64,000 bases of DNA from Planctomyces sp. (GCA_019636235.1 JAHBXW010000002.1:372001-436000); one strand, 5' to 3'; shown: positions 39,174 through 50,121, counted from the stretch's first letter. Notes: a model not told the origin generated them from the sequence alone. Numbers and translations are program-made.

Positions 39174-40865
39174 ATGAGCAAGCATCTTTTCGTGACGGGG
39201 GGCGTGGTCAGTTCTCTTGGAAAGGGGCTGACCGCGGCGTCAATTGGCCTGCTGCTGGAGCGCCGGGGCCTGCGCGTCCGGATGCAGAAGCTCGACCCGT
39301 ACATCAACGTCGACCCGGGGACGATGAGCCCCTACCAGCACGGCGAAGTGTACGTGCTCGACGACGGCAGCGAGACGGATCTCGATCTCGGCCATTACGA
39401 GCGGTTCACCAGCGGGCCGCTGTCCCGGAAGTCGAACTACACGACCGGACGGATCTACCTGAGCGTCATCGAGAAAGAGCGCCGCGGCGCGTACCTCGGC
39501 GGCACCGTCCAGGTGATCCCCCACGTGACCGACGAAATCAAGGCGGCCATTCTGGGGCTGGACGCACCGGATGTGGACGTCGTCATCACCGAGCTCGGCG
39601 GCACGGTCGGCGACATCGAGGGCCTGCCGTTCCTGGAAGCCATCCGCCAGATTCCGCTGGACATCGGCAAGAAGAACTGCGCGTTCATCCATCTGACGCT
39701 GGTGCCGTATCTCAAGGCCGCCCGCGAGGCGAAGACGAAGCCGACCCAGCACAGCGTCGGCCAGTTGCGGCAGATCGGCATCCAGCCCGACATCCTGATT
39801 GTCCGCTGCGAACGCCCGATCGGCCGCGAGCACACGGACAAGATCGCGCTGTTCTGCAACGTGGAGAAGCAGGCGGTCATCGAGGAGGTCGATAAGGAGT
39901 TTTCGATCTACGAGGTGCCGCTGGGGCTGGCGGAGCACCGGCTGGACAAGCAGATCTGCGAAAAGTTGTCGCTGCCGATCGGCGAACTGCAGTTCGACGA
40001 CTGGCGGGACCTGGTGCAGCGGGTGCGGAACCCGAAGGGCGAGGTGACGATCGCCGTCGTGGGCAAGTACATCGAGCACCGGGACGCTTACAAATCGATT
40101 TATGAATCGCTGGATCACGCGGGCTTCGCGCATTCCACGCGCGTGCTGGTGAAGCGGATCGAGGCGGAGGAGATCGAGCGTCAGGGCGCCGAAGTCCTGC
40201 TGGCGGGGATCGACGGCCTGCTGGTTCCGGGCGGATTTGGATACCGCGGAATCGAGGGGAAGATCCGCGCCATTCAGTTCGCCCGGGAATGCGAGATTCC
40301 GTACTTCGGGATCTGCCTTGGCATGCAGACGGCCGTCATTGAGTTCGCCCGCAACCGGCTGGGGCTGGAGGGGGCCAACAGCACCGAGTTCGCCGTCGAT
40401 ACGTCGCATCCGGTGATCTGCATGCTCGAGGACCAGCGGAACATCACGCATCTGGGCGGCACGATGCGGCTGGGAGCCCAGCCCTGCGCCCTGAAGCCGG
40501 GAACCAGGTCGCAGGCCGCCTATGGCGTGTCGGAGGTGTCCGAGCGGCATCGCCACCGGTACGAGTTCAACCCGGAATACCGCAAGCAGTTCGAGGACGC
40601 GGGGCTGATCGCCGCGGGCGTCAGTCCGAACAACAATCTGGTCGAGATCATCGAGCTGCCGGACCATCCCTGGTTCGTGGCGGTTCAATACCACCCCGAG
40701 TTCAAGTCGAAGCCTCACCAGCCGCATCCGCTGTTCCGCGATTTCATCGCAGCGGCGATTGTCCGTCACCAGGAACGGGCTCAGACCGTGTTGAACGGCG
40801 GCGTCTCCAGCTCGAACGGGACGGCCGCGGAGGAGCGGCGGGCGGCACATTCGCTGGAGCCATGA
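39174..40865 (+). CDS. pyrG: CTP synthase
   Basis: Converts UTP to CTP using ATP and glutamine. The 563-residue product shows the synthetase domain ([20 protein letters not shown] start, [32 protein letters not shown]) and a C-terminal amidotransferase domain with [16 protein letters not shown] (nucleophile Cys) and [11 protein letters not shown] (catalytic His and Glu). Length is as usual (about 540) plus a short tail. ATG 39174 gives the family N-terminus; the upstream frame overlaps obg and is not used. The stop overlaps the next gene (ATGA), so translation of the serine hydrolase is coupled to pyrG. Confidence 0.97.
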   Translation: MSKHLFVTGGVVSSLGKGLTAASIGLLLERRGLRVRMQKLDPYINVDPGTMSPYQHGEVYVLDDGSETDLDLGHYERFTSGPLSRKSNYTTGRIYLSVIEKERRGAYLGGTVQVIPHVTDEIKAAILGLDAPDVDVVITELGGTVGDIEGLPFLEAIRQIPLDIGKKNCAFIHLTLVPYLKAAREAKTKPTQHSVGQLRQIGIQPDILIVRCERPIGREHTDKIALFCNVEKQAVIEEVDKEFSIYEVPLGLAEHRLDKQICEKLSLPIGELQFDDWRDLVQRVRNPKGEVTIAVVGKYIEHRDAYKSIYESLDHAGFAHSTRVLVKRIEAEEIERQGAEVLLAGIDGLLVPGGFGYRGIEGKIRAIQFARECEIPYFGICLGMQTAVIEFARNRLGLEGANSTEFAVDTSHPVICMLEDQRNITHLGGTMRLGAQPCALKPGTRSQAAYGVSEVSERHRHRYEFNPEYRKQFEDAGLIAAGVSPNNNLVEIIELPDHPWFVAVQYHPEFKSKPHQPHPLFRDFIAAAIVRHQERAQTVLNGGVSSSNGTAAEERRAAHSLEP

Positions 40866-41971
40866 CCGAATCGCCGCCGATCGTCGGGATTGGAGCCGAA
40901 CGGTTCCCGCGGACCCTGGCGGTGATCGAACAGGGACGGCAGCGGGGACTGCATGACGGCGTGCAGTTCTGCGTGCGCCAGGAGGGGGAGACGATCGCGG
41001 ACCTCGCGGTCGGCACGTCTCCCGACGGTCGGCCCTTCACGCCCGATACGCTGCTGCCGTGGTTGTCGGCCGGCAAGCCATTGACGGCGTACGCCTTTCT
41101 GAAGTCGGTCGCCGGAGCGTTGCCCGAAGGGCTGGATATTCCCGTCGCCCAGACGCTTCCGGAGTTCGGCCAGCAGGGGAAGTCGGGCATCACGCCCCGG
41201 CATCTGCTGACGCATCAGGCGGGCCTCGCCGCCGTGCCCGTGGGCTGGCCGCAGTCGAGCTGGGAGGACATTGTCCGCAAGATCTCGGAAGCGGGGCTGC
41301 TGCCGGACTTTCGCGTTGGCGAGGACGCGGCGTACGACCCGCACCGGTCCTGGTTCATCCTGGGTGAGCTATTGCAGCGGGCCTGCGGCCGGCCGATCGC
41401 CGGCATCCTGCAGTCCGTCGTTTGCGACCCGTTCGATTTGCACGACACCTGGCTGGCGATGTCGCCCGAGACGCACGCGGCCTACGGGGATCGGATCGGC
41501 GCGGTGGCGGCGCGGGGCGACGACGGCCGCCTGAAAACGACGCATTCGCACACCGCGGCGTTCGCGTCCGCTCCCAGTCCGGGCAGCTCGCTGCGTGGCC
41601 CCGCGCATGATCTCGCGAAGTTCTACGACGAACTGCTCGACGACCCGCTGCGCTCTTCCATGGCCGTCCGGCTTCGCACCGGCCTGTTCGACCGGACGTT
41701 TCAGCACAAGATCGATTTTGGACTGGGATTGCTGATCAACTCGAACCGTTATGGCCGTGAGACCGTGCCGTACGGGTTTGGGCGGCACGCCTCGGAGGAA
41801 TCGTTTGGTCACGGCGGGGCACAGTCCACGATCGGATTCGCCGACCCCGTACAGCGGCTTGCCGTCGCGGCGATTGCGAACGGACTGCCGGGCGAAGCCC
41901 AGCACAATCGCCGGTTCCGGGAACTCTGTTCCGCGATCTACGCAGACCTGGGATTGGCGGGCGATGGGTGA
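40862..41971 (+). CDS. Beta-lactamase-fold serine hydrolase
   Basis: A 369-residue member of the class C beta-lactamase/esterase (DUF-type serine hydrolase) superfamily. The nucleophile motif SxxK is SAGK (69-72) in [25 protein letters not shown] and FGHGGAQS (the KTG-equivalent HGG box) are also present. A YxN-type motif is not obvious; [13 protein letters not shown] occupies the region. There is no signal peptide, so it acts in the cytoplasm. Probable esterase or peptidase; resistance to beta-lactams should not be assumed. Its start overlaps pyrG, and its stop lies inside the next gene. Confidence 0.84.
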   Translation: MTESPPIVGIGAERFPRTLAVIEQGRQRGLHDGVQFCVRQEGETIADLAVGTSPDGRPFTPDTLLPWLSAGKPLTAYAFLKSVAGALPEGLDIPVAQTLPEFGQQGKSGITPRHLLTHQAGLAAVPVGWPQSSWEDIVRKISEAGLLPDFRVGEDAAYDPHRSWFILGELLQRACGRPIAGILQSVVCDPFDLHDTWLAMSPETHAAYGDRIGAVAARGDDGRLKTTHSHTAAFASAPSPGSSLRGPAHDLAKFYDELLDDPLRSSMAVRLRTGLFDRTFQHKIDFGLGLLINSNRYGRETVPYGFGRHASEESFGHGGAQSTIGFADPVQRLAVAAIANGLPGEAQHNRRFRELCSAIYADLGLAGDG

Positions 41972-42947
41972 AGCCTGGTTCGTGCCGCTGTGGGACTCGA
42001 CGCCGCAACCGCTGCTGGCCGGATTGCTGGGCGTTGCGGCGCTGCTGGCGTCGCGTCCTCTGATCGGCCGGTGCCTGGCGATTTGCGAGGCTCCAGAGCC
42101 GCGTCGTGCATGGCGGCCGGCGATCGCGACAGGCGTTCTGGTCGGCGTGTTCGCATGGCTGATGCTGACGATCGATGTTCAGCGGATTCCCGAGGTGCGG
42201 CCGTCGCCCGTCTGGGACCGGTTGGTGATCGTGCATCACAGCGTGCTGCTGGTGCTGCTGACAGCTGCGGCGACCAGCGACTGGCGGACGTGCTACATCC
42301 CGGACCTGGCGCCGCTGCTGGGTTTGGCGATTGCGATTCCGGCGGCGACGCTGTCGGGCGATCTGCAGATCTGCCATCTGTGGGTCGACTGGAACGAGGA
42401 GGTGCCGGGGTTCCAGGGGCCGTACCTTCCGGGTTGGCTGTCCGCGCATCCGCACTGGCATGGACTGGCGTGGAGCCTGGCAGGGGCGGCCTGCGGGGCA
42501 GCGCTGACCGGCACTGTGCGGGGGATTTCCCGGTGGGCGCTGGGGATGCCGGCGCTCGGGGCGGGGGACGTCCTGTTGATGGCGATGATCGGCGCGTATC
42601 TGGGCTGGCAGCCGACAGTGCTCGCCTTTCTGCTGGCCCCGGTGCTGGCGATCGCCGTGGGGCTGCCGGTCCGGGTGTCGACCGGTCGGCCGTACATTCC
42701 GTACGGGCCGTTTCTGGCGCTGGCGGCGATGGTGGTGCTGTTCACCTGGCGGTGGTTGTGGATGCTGGAATGGAGTTATGGGTCGCCGCTGCGGCCGGGG
42801 GATCGGCGGACGACGTTCGCGGTGCGGCGGCTGTTCGGCGATCCCTGGGCGCTGATCGGGATTGCGGCGGCGGTGGCCGTGGCGCTGGCGGGTTTGCTGG
42901 CGTGGCGCCGCTGGCAGGCGAGCTGGTCGGTGTCGCGGGAATCGTGA
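41964..42947 (+). CDS. Second prepilin peptidase-like A24 protease
   Basis: A 327-residue integral membrane protein with about eight hydrophobic segments. The two catalytic Asp candidates of A24 peptidases are D106 (ATSDWRTCYIPDL) and D202 (PALGAGDVLLM, the GxGD motif). It is longer than the Tad-locus enzyme and has an insertion with WVDWNEEVPGF between the motifs. It lacks the Cys-rich N-terminal methylase domain of PilD. It may process type II secretion or type IV pilins encoded elsewhere. The start overlaps the preceding serine hydrolase stop by 8 bases. Confidence 0.78.
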   Translation: MGEAWFVPLWDSTPQPLLAGLLGVAALLASRPLIGRCLAICEAPEPRRAWRPAIATGVLVGVFAWLMLTIDVQRIPEVRPSPVWDRLVIVHHSVLLVLLTAAATSDWRTCYIPDLAPLLGLAIAIPAATLSGDLQICHLWVDWNEEVPGFQGPYLPGWLSAHPHWHGLAWSLAGAACGAALTGTVRGISRWALGMPALGAGDVLLMAMIGAYLGWQPTVLAFLLAPVLAIAVGLPVRVSTGRPYIPYGPFLALAAMVVLFTWRWLWMLEWSYGSPLRPGDRRTTFAVRRLFGDPWALIGIAAAVAVALAGLLAWRRWQASWSVSRES

Positions 42948-43321
42948 CGTCAGGCGTGATTCGGAGTCGGCAAAGGGGAACCACGAAAGACAACGAAAAC
43001 CACGAAAGACGTGTGCGAGCTTCCGCGCCCGCGCGTGGAATCGACGCCGGCCGCACGGACTGGATTCCTTGATCCCTTTGATCCGTCCGATCCGTGGTTC
43101 TTCCAGACCACGAAATCTGGTCCCGGCATCGTCAGCCGCTGGGCCCTTTCGTTTCTTTCGTGCCTTTCGTGGTTCAACGCCCTTTAGCGAGCCACGACGA
43201 GGGAACCACGGATGGAACAAATGAGGCAAATGGCCCATCAGCAACCGGCGTGAGACGTCGCAGCCGCGGGACTACATCAAGCAAGCGTGCCGAGCGTCCG
43301 CCCGCCGACTAAACTACGCAC
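42948..43321. repeat. Intergenic region with GAACCACGAAAG-type repeats
   Basis: A 374-base gap without a credible gene. GAACCACGAAAG (42978-42989) has a perfect inverted match at 43164-43175. ATCCGTGGTTC (43090-43100) has a perfect inverted match, GAACCACGGAT, at 43203-43213. Further CACGAAAG and CTTTCGTG words are clustered here. I recall similar 'CCACGAAAG...CTTTCGTGG' words as interspersed repeats in planctomycete genomes; this is memory, not a search result. Confidence 0.75.
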
Positions 43322-44236
43322 ATGTCGCCACCTGATTCGCGTCGTTTCCTCCCCCCGGACGCCGTCGCCCGCATCTCCCGGCTGGAGATCCAGGCTCGCA
43401 CCGTCGTCGAGGGCTTCCTGTCCGGCCTGCACCGCAGCCCCTATTTCGGACAGTCGATCGAGTTCGCCCAGCACCGCGAATACGCGCCCGGGGACGACAC
43501 GCGCCGCGTCGACTGGAAGGTGTGGTCCCGGACCGACCGCTACTTCATCAAGCAGTACGAGGAAGAGACAAACCTCACGACGACGATCCTCGTCGACGCC
43601 AGCGAATCGATGCAGTTCTCCTCCGGCACGCTGTCCAAGTTCGACTACGCCTGCCAGATCGCCGCCGCCCTGTCGTACCTGCTGCTTCGCCAGCACGACG
43701 CCGTCGGCGTGACGACGTTCGACGACTCCGTGCGGAACGTCGTGCCGCCCAGTTCGCGCGGCAGCCAGTTGCACGCCATCCTGGCGGCCCTGGAAGGCGG
43801 CACGCCGAATCGCAAGACGGACCTCGAATCGCTGCTGAAGCGCGTTGCGAACGAACGCTCGCAGCGGGGCGTCGTGGTGATGATCTCCGACCTGTTCGCG
43901 GACCGCAGCGGGCTGTTCAAAGGCTTGAAGTTGCTGCGCCAGCGGGGCCACGACGTGCTGGTGTTCCACGTGCTGGACGACGAGGAGCTGGACTTCACGT
44001 ACTCCGGCACAACGAAGTTCGAGGGGCTGGAAAGCGCCGGCGAACTGGTTTGCGATCCGCGTTCGCTGCGCGAGGGCTATCTGAAAGCGATGGACGCGTT
44101 TCTCACCGAAATTCGGCGGCGTTGCGCGCAGACGGTCGTGGACTACCAGACGGTGCGAACCAGTGAACATCTGGACGCGGTGCTGCGGCACTTCCTGAAC
44201 AACCGCGTGGGCATGCACGGCGGGGCGCGTCAATAA
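43322..44236 (+). CDS. DUF58-domain protein
   Basis: A 304-residue DUF58 protein with a VWA-like fold. Motifs: [20 protein letters not shown], then [20 protein letters not shown] (the DUF58 core GDxxRxxDW) and [11 protein letters not shown], a MIDAS-like DxSxS variant. DUF58 genes usually follow a MoxR ATPase and precede VWA/BatA proteins, a set implicated in protein assembly or stress. Here it appears alone: neither MoxR nor BatA is in the window. Confidence 0.9.
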   Translation: MSPPDSRRFLPPDAVARISRLEIQARTVVEGFLSGLHRSPYFGQSIEFAQHREYAPGDDTRRVDWKVWSRTDRYFIKQYEEETNLTTTILVDASESMQFSSGTLSKFDYACQIAAALSYLLLRQHDAVGVTTFDDSVRNVVPPSSRGSQLHAILAALEGGTPNRKTDLESLLKRVANERSQRGVVVMISDLFADRSGLFKGLKLLRQRGHDVLVFHVLDDEELDFTYSGTTKFEGLESAGELVCDPRSLREGYLKAMDAFLTEIRRRCAQTVVDYQTVRTSEHLDAVLRHFLNNRVGMHGGARQ

Positions 44237-44259
44237 GTCCGGAGCGCAAGAGCGGGCGG

Positions 44260-44279
44260 CGCGCGACTCCGTGCGCGCG
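44260..44279. terminator. GC hairpin between convergent genes
   Basis: CGCGCG (44260-44265) pairs with CGCGCG (44274-44279) around an 8-base loop, in the 59-base gap between the convergent DUF58 and TadD-like genes. There is no T tract on either strand. It could act in both directions, but support is weak. Confidence 0.3.
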
Positions 44280-44295
44280 GCAGTCGCTGCGGGCC

Positions 44296-45183
44296 TCAGC
44301 CAGCGATGCTGTGACCGGCCCGGAATGACGGCTGCCCGAGAATCCCGCCGCGCGGGGCGCCGTCCTGCGGGGTGACGACCGGAATCGGGTCGACGCGTCC
44401 CGCGGAGGACTGCGACGTGTGCGACGCGGGCAGTACGCCGGGGGCGTTGCCGCGGGTCGTCCGGGCCCGCGAGACCTCCGCGAGCAGATGCTTGGCCTCC
44501 GGCATCTGCGGCCGCTTGGCGAGGGCGATTTTCAACTGGGCCTCGGCCTCGTTCAGCCGGCCTTCGGCGCGGAGGATGACGGCGACGCGGTAGTAGGCCT
44601 CGGCCTCGTCGCAGAGTCGCATGTAGTGCGGCAGCGCGCCTTCGACGTCGCCGCGATGCACGAGCGACTCGGCCAGCCGGCCCCGCGCCGCGCGATCCCC
44701 AGGATCGGCCAGCACCGCCTTGTTGAAGGCTTCCGAGGCTTCCGCCCAGCGTTTCTGTCCCGCATAGAACTGCCCCATCGCCGTCTGCGCGGCGATCGAG
44801 CTGCTGGCCAGTTCGACAGCTTTGCGGTAGCCAGCTTCGGCATGTTGCGTGCGGCCGGTGAGGTCATCGACGCGGGCATGCCCGATCAGGGCGTCGACGT
44901 CGTTCGGATTCCGGTTCAGCAGCTCATCGTATTTTTTGGACGCTTCCTGGAGATTGCCGATCTCCACCATCCAGCGGGCGTACTTGAGGGTCAGGTCGCG
45001 CTCGTTCTTGAGTTCGTCGGGGACTTCCAGCGGCGCCGGGCCTTCGATCTTTGGCTTCGGTCGGAAGGCTGCCATCATGTTCGACGGCGCGAGAGATGAG
45101 AGACCGCCGGTCACGCACCCGCTGGCAGCGGCCGCGATCAGGCAGGCGCCGGCCAGCTGGGGAATGGTCCGGAAGTTCGGCAT
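44296..45183 (-). CDS. TadD-like TPR lipoprotein
   Basis: A 295-residue protein with a signal and a lipobox ending ASGC (Cys23), followed by tetratricopeptide repeats (ELLNRNPNDVDALIGHARVD, FNKAVLADPGDRAARGRLAE, QLKIALAKRPQMPEAKHLLA) and a disordered Pro/Ser/Gly-rich tail. TadD in Tad loci has this plan and helps secretin assembly, so a pilus role is possible, but this copy is about 33 kb from the tad genes. AAGGGA lies about 8 bases before ATG 45183. It follows the exported protein gene by about 200 bases on the same strand. Confidence 0.72.
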   Translation of the reverse strand: MPNFRTIPQLAGACLIAAAASGCVTGGLSSLAPSNMMAAFRPKPKIEGPAPLEVPDELKNERDLTLKYARWMVEIGNLQEASKKYDELLNRNPNDVDALIGHARVDDLTGRTQHAEAGYRKAVELASSSIAAQTAMGQFYAGQKRWAEASEAFNKAVLADPGDRAARGRLAESLVHRGDVEGALPHYMRLCDEAEAYYRVAVILRAEGRLNEAEAQLKIALAKRPQMPEAKHLLAEVSRARTTRGNAPGVLPASHTSQSSAGRVDPIPVVTPQDGAPRGGILGQPSFRAGHSIAG

Positions 45184-45388
45184 ACCGACAGTCCCTTGTC
45201 GCGGGTGATGCTCCGAGGCCCGCGCCGCGGTCCATCCTGGCGCGGCGAGGTCGGCCTGCCGCGCCCGGAGGCGCGACGGCTGCCTTCCGATAGATCGGCA
45301 ATCGGGCCCCCGCGCCAACAGGCGCGGCCGCAAAATCGTTGCAGTCCCGCGCCGCGCCCGGACGCTTCCGGCCAGTTCCGCCGATGCC

Positions 45389-46066
45389 TCAGTTCGCTCC
45401 GCCGCCGGCGCTGCCCACCGTCTGATACTGGATCATTGGCGGCAACGCGTTGTCGAAGCTGCTCTTGAAGATCTGCTCGACTTCCGTGGCCGGACGTCCC
45501 AGCGGACCGGTCGCCCGCAGCGTGATCGGCAGCGACGTTTCCGAACCGGACACGGACGCGACGGCCTTCTGTACGCTCAACATCCGGACTTCGTTGAACG
45601 CCGGGTCGTCGGCCATGGCGACGTACACCTGGCGGTAGGCCGGCGGCGCCTGCGCGAAGATCCATGCCAGATGCTGTCGCCCGGCGCTGTTGAGCTGATG
45701 CGTCGCTGAGTCGAAGTGATATTCGTACATCGTGGTGGCGGCGGCCCAGCCATTGGCCGCCTGCATCTGCATCACCATCCGGACGTCGTCCTGGTCCCGC
45801 TCGTTGTACGGCCAGGGCCAGTAGTGGTTGGCGTGGAACTTGTGCACGCAGGTCTGTTCGGGGCCGACCGGCCGCGAAAACGGAGGCCAGAGCTTGCCGT
45901 GTTTGCACTTCTGGCGCTGGCCCACGGGCTCGCAGGCCCGGAGCGAATAGAACTCGGGAGATCCGTGGCGCGGACCGTCGGCATGGAACGGCCATTCCGC
46001 CCGGGACATCGTCGGCGCAGCGACCGCCAGCGCGGCTGCGAAGAGACCTGTGGCGCGTTTCAGCAC
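45389..46066 (-). CDS. Exported protein of unknown function
   Basis: A 225-residue protein with a classic signal peptide (LKRATGLFAAALAVAAP, cleavage after SRA) and a mature start EWPFHADGPRHGSPEFYSLR. A Cys/His-rich region follows (CKHGKLWPPFSRP, TCVHKFHANHYWPWPYNE), then a two-part C-terminal domain. I recall similar 'WPF...HYWPYPYN' proteins in planctomycetes but know no function. GTG 46066 was chosen because AAGGGGGG sits 5 bases upstream and the signal peptide starts there. It is upstream of the TadD-like gene on the same strand. Confidence 0.72.
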   Translation of the reverse strand: MLKRATGLFAAALAVAAPTMSRAEWPFHADGPRHGSPEFYSLRACEPVGQRQKCKHGKLWPPFSRPVGPEQTCVHKFHANHYWPWPYNERDQDDVRMVMQMQAANGWAAATTMYEYHFDSATHQLNSAGRQHLAWIFAQAPPAYRQVYVAMADDPAFNEVRMLSVQKAVASVSGSETSLPITLRATGPLGRPATEVEQIFKSSFDNALPPMIQYQTVGSAGGGAN

Positions 46067-46256
46067 GTTCGCCCCCCTTGAAGTAACCAGAGCCATCCGG
46101 CCGGTTCGAACTGGCCGCGAGGCCATGCGGCGCCCGCCGGAAACCGCGTCTGCGATTTCACGGGAGAGTCCGCCCCTGTCCCTGTTATCGGCGTCCGATG
46201 CTGCCGGTCATGACGGGAATTGCGGTTGTGCCGTGCGAGCGGCCCCGCCGAGAGCG

Positions 46257-47726
46257 TCAGCGGGCCTTCAGCAATGCGGCGTAGCCGCCATCAGCCGGAC
46301 GACCGGGCAGCGACTGGAGTTCCCGGGTCAGCGCGAACCGCGATGACGTCCCCAGAAACCGTCGGACGACCGCCTCGTTTTCCGCGGCGTCGATGCTGCA
46401 GGTCGAATACAGCAGCCGTCCGCCCGGGCGGATCCGTTCCGCAGCCGACATCAACAAAGCGAACTGCTTCTCAGGCAACTCCTGAAAATCCTTGTCCTGC
46501 AGCCGCCAGCGGACTTCCGGCCGTTTGCCGAGAACGCCGGTGTTGGAGCAGGGGGCGTCCACGATCGCGGCGTCGAAGGGGCCCGCCGGCACGCCCTCTC
46601 CCGTCTCGCCGACTTCCGCGGTCTCAATGCACGTCAGGCCCAGTCGCCGCGCCGATTCGCGGACCGCCCACAGCCGCGCCGCGCCGACATCGCACGCGAC
46701 GACGCGCCCCTGATCCTGCATCCGTTCGGCCGCATGCGTCGCCTTGCCGCCCGGCGCGGAACAGAGGTCCAGCACTGCTTCCCCCGGCTGCAGCGCCAGC
46801 AGGTCGACGATCGCCGTCGCCGATTCGTCCTGAACGCTGAACCAGCCCTCGTCGAACCCCGGCAGCGCGGCGATGCGCTGCGTGCCCGCGAGACGCACGC
46901 TCTCCGCGAAGCGTCCCGGCGCAGCGGCGACGCCCGCTTTCGTCAGCGCCGCCAGAAAACCATCGCGCGTCGTCCGCAGCGCGTTCACGCGCAGCGTCAT
47001 GACGCCCGCCCCTGCAAACCACGCCGCTCGGCGCAATTTCTCGGAGAAATCCAGCGACTCCGGCCAGCGATCAAGCAACAGTCGCGGAATGCTGAACGCT
47101 TCCGCGAGGTATCCGTCGGGGTCGCTGTGCGGGTCGGGAAAGACGGGCTCGGCGAATCGGCGATAGCGCACCTCGACGACCGGGTCCGCGGCCGCACCGT
47201 CGCCCGGCCGCAGCGCCATGACCGGAATGCCGCTGGCCGAGGGCTCCGCATCCATTCGCGCCTCGGGGGCCAGCTTGCGCAGCAGCGACCGAAGCACGCC
47301 GTTTGCCAGCCCCGTCCAGCGCTGCATGCCGATCCGCCGCGCCGCTTCAACCGTCTCATGCACGGCCGCGTGCGGCGGCAATCCCGGCATCAGCAGCAGT
47401 TGCATGGCTCCCAGCCGCAGCAGCGTCCAGAGTTCCGGTTCGACCTTCTCCTGCGGCCGCGACACCACCGTGCGGAGCACGGCATCGAGCGTCGCGCGGC
47501 GCCGCAGAATGCCGTAACTCAGTTCCATCGCCAGCCCGCGGTCCGGGGGCGCCAGCGGGCGCGTGTCGTAATCGTCGAGACTGGCGGCGAGATACGCGCC
47601 GCTGTCGTCGAACTCCCACAGCGCGGCGAGCGCCAGCTCTCTGCCGTTCTGAGGCACGAGGTCTTCGGCCGGCGTCGAGTCCGGGCGGCGAGCCCCCTGC
47701 GAACGGTCGTGGCGGGGACCAGTCAT
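46257..47726 (-). CDS. rsmB: 16S rRNA (cytosine-967-C5)-methyltransferase
   Basis: Methylates C967 of 16S rRNA with SAM. The 489-residue product has an N-terminal NusB-like RNA-binding domain ([16 protein letters not shown] ... [25 protein letters not shown]) and a C-terminal Rossmann methyltransferase. SAM motif: [12 protein letters not shown]; catalytic motifs [18 protein letters not shown] and [14 protein letters not shown], each with its Cys. ATG 47726 overlaps the aroA stop by four bases (ATGA), so it is coupled to aroA. An insertion around [14 protein letters not shown] is not seen in E. coli RsmB. Confidence 0.93.
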   Translation of the reverse strand: MTGPRHDRSQGARRPDSTPAEDLVPQNGRELALAALWEFDDSGAYLAASLDDYDTRPLAPPDRGLAMELSYGILRRRATLDAVLRTVVSRPQEKVEPELWTLLRLGAMQLLLMPGLPPHAAVHETVEAARRIGMQRWTGLANGVLRSLLRKLAPEARMDAEPSASGIPVMALRPGDGAAADPVVEVRYRRFAEPVFPDPHSDPDGYLAEAFSIPRLLLDRWPESLDFSEKLRRAAWFAGAGVMTLRVNALRTTRDGFLAALTKAGVAAAPGRFAESVRLAGTQRIAALPGFDEGWFSVQDESATAIVDLLALQPGEAVLDLCSAPGGKATHAAERMQDQGRVVACDVGAARLWAVRESARRLGLTCIETAEVGETGEGVPAGPFDAAIVDAPCSNTGVLGKRPEVRWRLQDKDFQELPEKQFALLMSAAERIRPGGRLLYSTCSIDAAENEAVVRRFLGTSSRFALTRELQSLPGRPADGGYAALLKAR

Positions 47727-49030
47727 GAGCTGCTCCGCCGGTCCGCCGCGCACAGCGAATCGAGATCGTCGAAGAAGTCAGGATACGTCTTGGCGGTGCA
47801 GCCGGGATCGGCGATGCGGATGCCCGGCGTCCGCAGACCGATCAGCGCAAAGCTCATCGCCATTCTGTGGTCGTCGTACGTCCGCACGACGCCCGGTCCG
47901 GGCGGGCCCGGATGCACCGTCAGCCCATCCTCGTGTTCGTCCGCCCAAACGCCCAGCCGGCGCAGCTCGGCGACGACCGCCGCCACACGGTCCGTTTCCT
48001 TGTGACGCATGTGGCCGACGTTCCGAATCCGCGTCGGACCCTCGGCGAAGGGCGCCACGCAGGCCAGAGTCTGGGCCGTGTCGCTGATCGCATTCATATC
48101 GATGTCGATGCCCCGCAGCCGGTCCGGCCCGCCGACAGTGATCGAAGACTCTCCCCAGTCGACCGCGCAGCCCATCTGCTCGAGAGCGTCGACGAACGCG
48201 ACATCCCCCTGCAGGGCGTGGCGATGCAGGCCCTCGACCGTCACGCGGCCCCCCGTCACAGCCGCCGCGCCGAAAAAGTAGCTGGCGGCCGACGCGTCGG
48301 GCTCGATCGCGTATTCGCGGGCCTGATAGCCGGTCCCGCGGATCCGGAACGTGTTGGACTGCGGTTCGCCGATCTCCGCTCCGAAGGCCCGCATGATGGC
48401 CAGCGTCATGTCGACGTACGGTCGGGAGACGAGCGTCCCCGTGACGCGAATCGTGACGTCGCATGCCGCGGCCGGGGCCGCCATCATCAGGCCGCTGAGG
48501 TACTGGCTGGACAGGTCGCCGGCGACCGCGAGTTCCGGCGTGGTCCAACGTCGGGCGCTGACCACGATCGGCGGGCAGCCATCGGCCATCTCGTACCGGA
48601 TTTCAGCGCCGGCCTGACGCAGCGCGTCCGCCAGCGGACCGATCGGGCGTTCGCGCATCCGGCCGTTGCCGTCGAGCCGAAACGTCCCCTGGCCGAGACT
48701 GCACAGCGCCGCCAGGAACCGGATGCTGGTCCCGCTGTTCTCCAGCCACAGGTCGGCGGCGTCGCATTTCGCGGGACCGCCGGCGCCCTCGACTGTCATC
48801 GTCTTCGAGGCGGGATCATGCGAGGCGGCGATGCCCAGCCGCCGCAGGCTGTCGAGCATGACTTCCGTGTCGCGGCTGGCGAGGACGCCCGTCAGCACGC
48901 TCCGGCCGCGCGCCAGGGCGGCGATGACCAGGGCGCGGTTCGTCAGGCTCTTGGAGCCGGGGGGGCGGATCGTGCCGCGCACCGGTCCCAGAACCGGCGT
49001 GATCTCCCGCTCCTCGCACTCCCTGGACAT
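47723..49030 (-). CDS. aroA: 3-phosphoshikimate 1-carboxyvinyltransferase (EPSP synthase)
   Basis: Sixth step of the shikimate pathway: joins PEP to shikimate 3-phosphate. The 435-residue product has [20 protein letters not shown] near the start, [51 protein letters not shown] and a C-terminal HMRHKETDR ... [18 protein letters not shown], all expected active-site segments. ATG 49030 gives a short leader before the first motif; the longer frame (49222) is low-complexity sequence. It is the first gene of aroA-rsmB. Confidence 0.95.
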   Translation of the reverse strand: MSRECEEREITPVLGPVRGTIRPPGSKSLTNRALVIAALARGRSVLTGVLASRDTEVMLDSLRRLGIAASHDPASKTMTVEGAGGPAKCDAADLWLENSGTSIRFLAALCSLGQGTFRLDGNGRMRERPIGPLADALRQAGAEIRYEMADGCPPIVVSARRWTTPELAVAGDLSSQYLSGLMMAAPAAACDVTIRVTGTLVSRPYVDMTLAIMRAFGAEIGEPQSNTFRIRGTGYQAREYAIEPDASAASYFFGAAAVTGGRVTVEGLHRHALQGDVAFVDALEQMGCAVDWGESSITVGGPDRLRGIDIDMNAISDTAQTLACVAPFAEGPTRIRNVGHMRHKETDRVAAVVAELRRLGVWADEHEDGLTVHPGPPGPGVVRTYDDHRMAMSFALIGLRTPGIRIADPGCTAKTYPDFFDDLDSLCAADRRSSS

Positions 49031-49326
49031 ATCCGCCGAACCTGTATGGGCATCTTCGGCCTCGGCCGGCGCGCACGGTTTCCGGGACACTCGAGTTCCC
49101 GGCGGACGCGGCGCTGGCTGGCTCTCTCGGAGAATAGAGGAATTCGCGACCGGCGACAGCGACGCTGCGCTTGATTCCGAAGCGTCCGGCGTTTCACACT
49201 CCGGGTTTCCGCCCGCTGCCACGTTTTGAAGTGCTGCGGGCGGGTTCCCGAGTTTGTCCTGCCGCCGACCGCGCGATGGAGTGCGCCCGGCCGCCGCGAT
49301 TCCCCGGCCCGCAGGACTTTGACTGA

Positions 49327-50121
49327 TTGCGTCCCGTGTCTGAACGATTGAAGATTCTTGTCGCCAACGATGACGGCATTCACGCCCCCGGACTCAAGGC
49401 CCTCGCTGAAGCTCTCCGAATGCTGGGAGATGTTCAGGTCGTGGCCCCGCTGGTCGAGCAGAGCGGCGTCAGCCATCGCATCACCTACCTGCACCCGCTC
49501 ATCGTCAAGGAAGTACACAACTCCGACGGCTCGCATTACGGCTGGGCGGTGGACGGCAGTCCTGCGGACAGCGTCAAACTTGGCGTGCTCGAGTTCTGCG
49601 AGGGCAAGCCGGACCTGATCGTCAGCGGGATCAACTCCGGGGCGAACGTCGGCATCAACGTGCTGTATTCGGGAACCGTGGCCGCGGCCATCGAGGGGGC
49701 GCTGTTCGGCGTGACGTCGATCGCCGTTTCGCTGCAGCAGGGCGCCATGCCTCCGGACTACCAGGCCACGGCGCTGCAGGCCGTCGCGCTGATCCGGCAG
49801 ATCCGCGAAGTCACGCGTGGCGAGTCGACTCTGTGGAGCATCAATTTTCCGGAGACGGCGCCGGCGCCGCCGCGGGGCGTGAAGCTGGCCGCCATGGGCT
49901 TTCGCCGGCATGCCGACACCATCGAGAAGCGGAAGGACCCCAGGGGCCGCCCGTATTACTGGAGCGGCATCGACCCCCTCAAGAATCACGCGCTCGAACC
50001 GGGCACGGACGTCAAGGAGCTGCAGGACCGCTACATTACCCTGACTCCGCTGCACTTCGATCTCACCGAGACGCGGATTCTCCGCGAACTCGACGGTCAT
50101 GAATGGAGTCTCGAACCGTAG
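49327..50121 (+). CDS. surE: 5'-nucleotidase SurE
   Basis: Divalent-metal nucleoside monophosphatase, 264 residues. It has [16 protein letters not shown] (metal Asp pair and Asn), [30 protein letters not shown] and [20 protein letters not shown], which together define SurE. No ATG is available: the frame opens with TTG 49327, and GTG 49336 is the alternative. AGGA lies about 11 bases before the TTG and about 20 before the GTG, which slightly favours TTG. It is divergent from aroA and begins the surE-M20-MFS-dapB run. Confidence 0.94.
   Translation: MRPVSERLKILVANDDGIHAPGLKALAEALRMLGDVQVVAPLVEQSGVSHRITYLHPLIVKEVHNSDGSHYGWAVDGSPADSVKLGVLEFCEGKPDLIVSGINSGANVGINVLYSGTVAAAIEGALFGVTSIAVSLQQGAMPPDYQATALQAVALIRQIREVTRGESTLWSINFPETAPAPPRGVKLAAMGFRRHADTIEKRKDPRGRPYYWSGIDPLKNHALEPGTDVKELQDRYITLTPLHFDLTETRILRELDGHEWSLEP

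Noticed and set aside
40862-41971. Antibiotic-resistance beta-lactamase
   Set aside because: The protein has no signal peptide and only the generic SxxK and HGG motifs of the broad serine hydrolase superfamily; an esterase or peptidase is more likely.
42948-43321. Possible CRISPR-like array from repeated CACGAAAG words
   Set aside because: Repeats are short, in both orientations and irregularly spaced, with no spacer structure or cas genes.
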